DNA of 11,579 bases. It comes from Candidatus Krumholzibacteriia bacterium. GTDB taxonomy: Bacteria > Krumholzibacteriota > Krumholzibacteriia > LZORAL124-64-63. The first letter of the stretch is position 1; each line of letters starts with the position of its first letter. The DNA is taken from the NCBI GenBank assembly GCA_016744275.1, contig JADGEP010000072.1, positions 1-11,579 of the forward strand. Direction: 5' to 3'. The position numbers were made by a program, and so were the translations under genes. Below are positions 7,080-11,579 of this stretch, piece after piece. The notes beneath the pieces are model-generated. The model saw only the letters and a program-made list of their open reading frames with translations, was not told where the DNA came from and searched no databases.

Positions 7080-8396
7080 ATGAGACAATTCTTAAGGACT
7101 GCTTTTTTTGTGGCCGCACTGGCCGTCTGGATCCCTTTGGGGGCTGCGGCTCAAACCAGCATCGGATACAGCAACCCAACTGACGTTGACGACCTGCTGG
7201 GGTATCGCTTGCCCACCTGGAGTTACCGCGTTTGGGATGCGAATTTTCGTTTGAATGGCAATGGAAATGACGAGCGGTACGCCGGTGAAACGAAGTTCAG
7301 CAACAACACCTCATTGCGTTTTGGGTCGGACTATTCCCAAGCCTGGGAAAGCGAACAACGCTACCTGAGCTTGAGCGTTCGTTTGGACGGCAATTACCGC
7401 CGCAGTCACAATGGGTCAGAGGATTTGGAACGTCAGATCCGTGATTTGGGCGGCCAGTCCAGTTTGAGCGGAACGATTCAAGAGTATCTGGGTGATAGCC
7501 CGTTCCTGGTTCAATTGGAAGGGGACGCCCATCACAGTTACAACGAACGGGAGAGTGCTATTCGGCTGGGAGATGAGTGGGATGATACCGACTCCTATGC
7601 CCGGCGTCGCGCCCATGGTACCAGTGGCGGCATCGGTTGGGGTCGGGTGCGCAATGTTGAGCCACTGTTGCGGGCGCAGCGACTGAGCGAAAGATTGGTT
7701 GCCCTGGGCCGTGCACCGCTGACAACGGGGCAGATTCACGAGATCGCCACGGTATGGGCCCAACAATCCGGATACTTCAATGTTTACGATCGGTATGGGC
7801 GGCATTTTTGGAACGACATCCTGGCGCCAATGTTGGTGACTGGGCCGGCGTTGTCCGCCTATGAAATTCTGTACCTGATGGATGTCAACCGCGAGTCCCT
7901 CGGACAGCGGCGTGAGGGTCTGCAGGTCGTCGCTGATTTCGCCTATGAAGGTGCACATCATGGCGGCAATACCAACGATCGCAACCAGAGGCAACGGCGA
8001 GTGGGATTCACCGTAGCGAAATACCACAACTTGTCGCTGACCCAACAGATCTCCCTATCCGGAAGTTACGGCTACCGTTGGGAAAACAACAACACCACAG
8101 CCTATGATGGCAGCGATGTTGATCTTGAGTTGTCCCATTTGTGGAATCTCACCGACCGTTATCGTTTGGACACCAGTTTTGCCTATGAAGGCAGTGCGCG
8201 GGTGCAATCCGAGATGCGGTCGCAGTCGGGTTCGCTGCAGTCGGATTTTTATGTCTACCTGGAAGACCAACTGAGCCTGAATCTCAGTGCTCGAACGTCT
8301 TATCGGTGGAACGAACACCTCGAAGCGGAAGACCTATCGTGGAGTTGGACCTACGGTGTAGGACTGATCTACCACCTGGACCGCGCGATTTTCTGA
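7080..8396 (+). CDS. Predicted outer-membrane beta-barrel protein of unknown family
   Basis: This 438-residue protein has a clear Sec signal peptide (MRQFLRTAFFVAALAVWIPLG, cleavage after A-A-A near residue 24). From about 45 to 180 it shows alternating polar/aromatic strands such as RYLSLSVRLDGNYRRS, typical of transmembrane beta-hairpins. A GIGWGRVRN segment (185-192) then leads into a non-barrel, partly helical insert of about 90 residues (LLRAQRLSERLVAL, ... AYEILYLMDVNRESLG). Strand-rich sequence returns from about 280 (LTQQISLSGSYGYRWENNN, SLNLSARTSYRWNE) to a terminal Phe (LDRAIF), the usual signal for BAM-mediated insertion. I do not recognise a named family or a ligand-binding or catalytic motif. 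A role as a channel, adhesin or structural porin-like protein is inference. No strong ribosome site precedes the ATG at 7080. It has its own upstream region and a hairpin downstream, so it may be a single-gene unit inserted between addB and addA. Confidence 0.8.
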   Translation: MRQFLRTAFFVAALAVWIPLGAAAQTSIGYSNPTDVDDLLGYRLPTWSYRVWDANFRLNGNGNDERYAGETKFSNNTSLRFGSDYSQAWESEQRYLSLSVRLDGNYRRSHNGSEDLERQIRDLGGQSSLSGTIQEYLGDSPFLVQLEGDAHHSYNERESAIRLGDEWDDTDSYARRRAHGTSGGIGWGRVRNVEPLLRAQRLSERLVALGRAPLTTGQIHEIATVWAQQSGYFNVYDRYGRHFWNDILAPMLVTGPALSAYEILYLMDVNRESLGQRREGLQVVADFAYEGAHHGGNTNDRNQRQRRVGFTVAKYHNLSLTQQISLSGSYGYRWENNNTTAYDGSDVDLELSHLWNLTDRYRLDTSFAYEGSARVQSEMRSQSGSLQSDFYVYLEDQLSLNLSARTSYRWNEHLEAEDLSWSWTYGVGLIYHLDRAIF

Positions 8397-8414
8397 TTGT
8401 CCGCTCCAACAGCA

Positions 8415-8448
8415 GTGCCCCGGATGATGCCATTGCATCCCGGGGTGC
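8415..8448 (+). terminator. Strong hairpin after the outer-membrane protein gene (possible terminator)
   Basis: CCCCGG (8418-8423) pairs with CCGGGG (8440-8445), and GATGC (8426-8430) pairs with GCATC (8435-8439) around the tetraloop CATT. A 2-base bulge separates the two helices, and G-T wobble and G-C pairs extend the base to 8415 and 8448. The hairpin starts 19 bases after the stop codon at 8396 and ends about 58 bases before addA. There is no following T-run, so it may terminate weakly or protect the 3' end of the transcript. Confidence 0.45.
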
Positions 8449-8506
8449 TTGCCATTAGGGTGGGGTCACATCCTGTTCGTCTTCTCATTTCTGGCATCGG
8501 AAAACC

Positions 8507-11500
8507 ATGACCAATCCCGTCCAAGCCGCCACCATCATCCAACGCCGCAGCGCCTGCCCCGATCATTCGGTGGCCTTGCGGGCTTCGGCCGGATCCGGTA
8601 AAACGAAGGTTCTGGTTGATCGGTTTTTGCGCCTGTGCATTGAAACCGGCGCCCATCCACGCTCCATCCTGGCCGTCACCTTTACCCGCAAAGCCGCGGT
8701 TGAAATCCAGGAACGCCTGATGGGGCGGGCTAGGCGCATGGCCCTGGCCTCCTACGCCGAGCTGACCCAAGAGCTGAGCGCCTTGTTTGAAGGCCGAGAA
8801 AAAGGCGCACCCACCGCGGTGGAAAAGAATGCGGCGGCCAACCTGCTTGAAAAAATCCTGGAAGATGTTTCGGGCCTCAATGTGGGTACCATCCACGCTT
8901 TCTGTCAGCTTATTCTGGGGCGTTTTGCCGCCGAGGCTGGCTTGGATCCCCACTTCAGCGTCTTGGAGAATCAGGATGACCTGATCGACGAGGCGTTGGA
9001 GGCGTTGGAGCGGGAAATGGCCGCCGACCCAGTGTTGCGCGCGGCGGCGGCAACCGTGGGGCCAAAACCCAGTTCGGTGCGGGTGACGTTGCGGGGCATC
9101 TTCCCGGAGCAGATGCGCCTGGGCCGCTGGCTGGCAGCCCACCCAGAGGCGGCTTGCCGGTCCGACAAACTGCCGGATTTGCTGGATGATTTGAAGGCTT
9201 TTCTTTTTCCCGACCTGCAGCTATCAGGTGATCCTGAAGCTGCCGATTTCCTACCTCTGTTGGCCGCCGAGTTGGAGGCTTTTGCCGGGCCCGGCGCTGA
9301 TGCCATCGCCGCCGAACTGGGCGCGGACCTCGATACCGTCAAACCCGCCAATCTGGAAAAATTGCGCTTGAAAGCGGCACAAGTGGCGGAGGGCCTGCGG
9401 GCCGAAGGGGCCAGCGATGCCAAAGGCCCCGGCGATAGTAGCGACGGGCTTGTCGCCGAAGCCCGGAAGATATTTCTGACGGCCGCCAACAAAACCCGGA
9501 GTTTCACGGCCATCCGCAAGGACATCGAACTCAAGGAACGTTTTAATGCCCTGGTCAGCACCCAGGCCCTCGGGGTTTTGGGCGTGCTGCACCGGTTGGG
9601 CTACATCGAACTCTATCGCCAGAATCAAGCGCGCCTGCAACTGGCGCTGCGCTTGCTGGACATCTACGACGGCCTGAAAAAGCGGGACCGCGTGGTCGAC
9701 TTCCAGGATCTCGAAGACATGGCCTGCCGCCTGATGGGCGACGAAGGCAGTGTGGGCGCCCTGTTGTTTCGCCTGGACGACTCATTGAGTCATATCTTGC
9801 TGGACGAATTCCAGGACACCAATTTCAACCAGTGGGACATGCTCAAGCCTTTCGTGGATGAGTTCCTGTCGACCACCAATGATGGCCGCGCGCGCACGCT
9901 CTTTTTCGTAGGCGACGTGAAACAGTCGATCTACGGTTTTCGCGGCGCCGAGCCTTCGATTTTTACCGGGGCCTGTGAGCTGTTGCAGAAACACGATCTG
10001 AATGTCGAAAGCCTGCCCACAAATTTCCGCAGCCTCCAACATGTGGTCGACGGTGTGGGCTGCCTCTTCAGGGCTGATCCGTTGAAGCACTCGCTATCGG
10101 CTGCCGAGCGGGAAAATGTGCACCAGAGGTGGGCCCGCGGTGAGGCCGAGGGGCAGGTCCTCTTCCTGGAACCGTTTGCCGCCGCGCAGGCCGACGATTC
10201 GGACCCCGCCGCTGATGTCGACGAACGCAGTGGTGACCAACTGGCGGCCCAGGCCACGGCTCAGTTGGTGCGCCAGATGAAGGAAGACCCCGCTGGCATC
10301 ACCTGGGACGGCTTTGGCGAGCAGTTGAAAGAACGCCCGTTGCAATGGAGCGATTTTCTAATCCTGTCGCGCACCCGCACCGAGATCAGCTTGTACGAGA
10401 AAGCATTCCGTGACGAAAACATCCCCTTCGTGCCTCCGGGGCGCGGCATGTTGGCTGCCAGTCGCGAGGTGCAGGACATCCTGGCGCTCTTGCGCTGGTT
10501 GTTGTGGCCCGATGACGACGCGGCTTTGGCCTCGGTGCTGCGCAGCCCGATTTTTCGCCTGCAGGACAAACCCTTCCAGGAACTGTTGGCCGCTCGGGAG
10601 TTGTTGAAACCTGGCGATGAAGAGGGCCGTTTCCGCACGCCATCGAACCTGTGGCCCGCCTTGAAAAAGAAGGCGGACGAGGAGCCCTATTGGCGGCCCG
10701 TCCGGCTGCTCAAGGAGTGGCGCAAGCACCTGGGATTTGACACTTGCCACGACTTGTTGCGGCGCATTTTTCGCGAAGGGCAGGTGCTGGAACGCTACCA
10801 GGTCGCGCGCGGCGACCAGGCTCGGTTCAACCTGTTGCGGTTGTTCGATCTGGCTTTGAGTCCTGAAATTTCAGGCACGCCAACGGTGCGCCAACTGGCT
10901 GACTTTATTGGCACCGCTGCTGGTCGGGGTGGCCAGGAGGAAGGGGCTTTGCCTCGCGATGGCGGGGAAGGTCGAGTGCAGTTCATGACGGTGCACGGCG
11001 CCAAGGGTTTGGAAGCGCCGGTGGTTTTTCTGGTAGACGCGAACCGGCCTTCGGGCAAGGAAAGCCCCCGGGTGCGGATGCGCGCTGAGTCGCCGGATAC
11101 GCCCTTGTTGTTCAAGGTGAACAAGGCGCACCGTGACGGGTTTCAGCTGCCTGAGAGCGTGGCCTGGCCCCAGGATCCCTTGCAGGTCGCGAGCGCCGAG
11201 GCTCGTGAGCGCGACCTCGCCGAAGAGGCGAACCTGCTCTATGTGGCCATGACCCGGGCGCGTGACCGGTTGGTGGTGGTGGGCAGCCAGCGTGATCGAG
11301 GCGAAGAAAATGATAGTCCTATGCGCAAGATCGGGACGGCATTGCTTGCCGACGATTGCGGCAAGCATGTGCAAACCGATGACCCCGTCGGTTTCCTTCG
11401 CCCGCCGGATGCAGCAACTCCCAAGGTGGCTTCGGTGCCTTCCATCGTGGCGGCCAGGGTGCGGTCCTGGCAGCCGCCGCCGCCGCGCGAAACGATGAAG

Positions 11501-11579
11501 GTGATCACGCCATCGGGCGTGCATGATGATTCGAACGACGACGGCGCCCCGCTGACGGCCGGGCCTCGGGTGCAACAGG
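8507..11579 (+). CDS. addA: AddA, UvrD/RecB-like helicase subunit of AddAB, C-terminal nuclease cut off by window edge
   Basis: The frame stays open for 1024 codons to the window end and shows the full set of superfamily 1A helicase motifs in order: Walker A ASAGSGKT (26-33), Ia AVTFTRKAA, GTIHAFC, Walker B LLDEFQD with D433 and E434, motif III FFVGDVKQSIYGFRG, motif IV LPTNFRS, motif V MTVHGAKGLE (about 827-836), and motif VI LLYVAMTRARDRL (about 910-922). All key residues are present, so this subunit should be an active 3'-to-5' ATP-dependent translocase. The C-terminal RecB-like nuclease would begin just past the right edge. With AddB it unwinds and trims double-strand ends and prepares 3' tails for RecA in the cytoplasm. 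The start at 8507 is chosen because the Walker A then falls at the usual 25-30 residues; GGAAAA upstream is only a weak ribosome site. The 110-bp gap before it contains the hairpin described above and no clear promoter boxes. Confidence 0.93.
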   Translation, partial: MTNPVQAATIIQRRSACPDHSVALRASAGSGKTKVLVDRFLRLCIETGAHPRSILAVTFTRKAAVEIQERLMGRARRMALASYAELTQELSALFEGREKGAPTAVEKNAAANLLEKILEDVSGLNVGTIHAFCQLILGRFAAEAGLDPHFSVLENQDDLIDEALEALEREMAADPVLRAAAATVGPKPSSVRVTLRGIFPEQMRLGRWLAAHPEAACRSDKLPDLLDDLKAFLFPDLQLSGDPEAADFLPLLAAELEAFAGPGADAIAAELGADLDTVKPANLEKLRLKAAQVAEGLRAEGASDAKGPGDSSDGLVAEARKIFLTAANKTRSFTAIRKDIELKERFNALVSTQALGVLGVLHRLGYIELYRQNQARLQLALRLLDIYDGLKKRDRVVDFQDLEDMACRLMGDEGSVGALLFRLDDSLSHILLDEFQDTNFNQWDMLKPFVDEFLSTTNDGRARTLFFVGDVKQSIYGFRGAEPSIFTGACELLQKHDLNVESLPTNFRSLQHVVDGVGCLFRADPLKHSLSAAERENVHQRWARGEAEGQVLFLEPFAAAQADDSDPAADVDERSGDQLAAQATAQLVRQMKEDPAGITWDGFGEQLKERPLQWSDFLILSRTRTEISLYEKAFRDENIPFVPPGRGMLAASREVQDILALLRWLLWPDDDAALASVLRSPIFRLQDKPFQELLAARELLKPGDEEGRFRTPSNLWPALKKKADEEPYWRPVRLLKEWRKHLGFDTCHDLLRRIFREGQVLERYQVARGDQARFNLLRLFDLALSPEISGTPTVRQLADFIGTAAGRGGQEEGALPRDGGEGRVQFMTVHGAKGLEAPVVFLVDANRPSGKESPRVRMRAESPDTPLLFKVNKAHRDGFQLPESVAWPQDPLQVASAEARERDLAEEANLLYVAMTRARDRLVVVGSQRDRGEENDSPMRKIGTALLADDCGKHVQTDDPVGFLRPPDAATPKVASVPSIVAARVRSWQPPPPRETMKVITPSGVHDDSNDDGAPLTAGPRVQQ

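Noticed and set aside
6352..8506. A defence island or phage-related insertion between addB and addA
   Set aside because: CPBP proteases occur in some bacteriocin-immunity contexts, but there is no integrase, transposase, repeat or base-composition shift here to support a mobile or defence element.
8369..9142. 257-residue ORF antisense to the start of addA
   Set aside because: It covers the antisense of Walker A and other helicase motifs; no domain is recognisable, and it spans the hairpin and intergenic gap.

Overview
The window reads as a piece of a GC-rich Gram-negative bacterial chromosome. The evidence is a predicted outer-membrane beta-barrel, two lipoproteins with lipoboxes, and a secreted S8 protease. 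No RNA gene, mobile element or CRISPR array is visible. I cannot place the organism from this sequence alone. The mix of an alphaproteobacterial-type AddAB enzyme, carboxypeptidase-regulatory-like lipoproteins and a possible selenoprotein would fit an uncultured FCB-like or deltaproteobacterial/myxobacterial-type lineage, but this is a guess.

Left part (1-3090, all minus strand): an exported subtilisin-family (S8) protease runs off the left edge before its catalytic serine. Upstream of it is a two-gene operon, transcribed in the order redoxin lipoprotein (3090-2530) then multi-domain lipoprotein (2533-1259). The two genes overlap by ATGA. The redoxin is the highlight. Its frame is continuous from 3090 to 2530 except for one TGA (2862-2860), which sits exactly where the first cysteine of the thioredoxin CxxC motif should be, giving T-U-S-Y-C. 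A perfect 6-bp hairpin with a 5-nt loop lies just downstream, at the spacing expected of a bacterial SECIS element. I therefore annotate the gene as one selenoprotein with a UxxC active site, not as two ORFs or a pseudogene.

A 115-bp divergent intergenic region (3091-3205) separates this operon from the plus-strand genes.

Right part (3206-11579, all plus strand): addB (nuclease subunit with Fe-S cluster cysteines), a CPBP-family membrane protease overlapping the addB stop by one base, a beta-barrel outer-membrane protein of no recognised family with its own upstream region, a hairpin, and then addA (helicase-nuclease subunit), which runs off the right edge before its nuclease domain. AddA and AddB together process DNA double-strand ends for RecA-dependent repair. 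Their genes normally adjoin, but here about 2.15 kb carrying two unrelated envelope genes separates them.
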